Below are positions 33,618-33,878 of a stretch of 33,878 bases of DNA, one piece after another. Origin of the DNA: Chloroflexota bacterium (GTDB taxonomy: Bacteria; Chloroflexota; Dehalococcoidia; Lucifugimonadales; VXLM01). Made by a program: the position numbers and the translations under genes. The notes under the pieces were generated by a model. The model searched no databases and was not told the origin of the DNA. It was given only the letters and a program-made list of their open reading frames with translations. Within the stretch, counting starts at the first letter, position 1, and the number at the start of each line of letters is the position of its first letter. The stretch lies in assembly GCA_026713145.1 (NCBI GenBank), contig JAPOPA010000305.1:1-33878 (forward strand), read 5' to 3'.

Positions 33618-33780
33618 GGCGACAATCTCTCGGTCAGTGGCCAGTATACGTCACCGAATTGTTTGAGGCTGCGAACGGGAATAACGGGGTACAGCTGCCT
33701 TGTGGCATGGTGCATGTGCGTCGACAGTATTGGGGCGTAGTGATAGTCTAACGGCTTAGCAAATTGCACAGAGGCAGCGC

Positions 33781-33878
33781 ATGGCGTTTATAACCGAGCC
33801 GACTGTGAGACTGGTCTCGCGCACCGAGGTGAACTGGGAAGCGGTCTCGGCGTTTCTTGATCAAGAAGGAGTGCCGCC
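33781..33878 (+). CDS. Possible FAD-dependent thymidylate synthase N-terminus, truncated by window edge
   Basis: ATG at 33781 gives MAFITEPTVRLVSRTEVNWEAVSAFLDQEGVPP, resembling ThyX N-termini. Only about 33 aa are visible. Confidence 0.45.
   Translation, partial: MAFITEPTVRLVSRTEVNWEAVSAFLDQEGVP

Noticed and set aside
1-33878. CRISPR array, tRNA/rRNA genes, prophage or transposase genes
   Set aside because: Looked for regularly spaced direct repeats, tRNA-like cloverleaf sequence and transposase or phage proteins by eye; none was convincing. A tRNAscan/CRISPR-finder run would be needed to exclude small cases.

Overview
This 33.9 kb window appears to be ordinary bacterial chromosome. Gene content resembles Chloroflexota (SAR202 or Dehalococcoidia-like), but that placement is inference from protein content only. 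I see no rRNA, tRNA, CRISPR array or transposase. Main blocks, left to right: (1) a two-lobe M16 peptidase truncated by the left edge, a GyrI-like protein and an RRM glycine-rich RNA-binding protein; (2) a six-gene signalling locus at 3973-10018: STAS anti-anti-sigma, receiver, receiver-PP2C phosphatase, RsbW-type kinase, a lipoprotein periplasmic binding protein and a TorS-like HAMP histidine kinase, with no ABC permease and no sigma factor in view; (3) DUF502 and aldo/keto reductase genes on the minus strand; (4) an Alternative Complex III operon at 12244-20255 with ActB split into two genes; (5) an intergenic region with a repeat-like palindrome, then DUF3179 and APH-like genes; (6) a HigBA/RelE-type toxin-antitoxin pair; (7) a catabolic-looking cluster (TIM-barrel glycosidase-like, Gfo/Idh/MocA, phosphotriesterase-like, HAD, creatininase) in which two adjacent genes carry a duplicated 79-bp promoter/leader; (8) an NCS2 permease with a C-terminal degenerate RsbW-like domain; (9) a polytopic membrane protein; (10) the start of a possible ThyX gene. 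The best candidates for something undescribed are the periplasmic-sensor/partner-switching locus and the permease-RsbW fusion.
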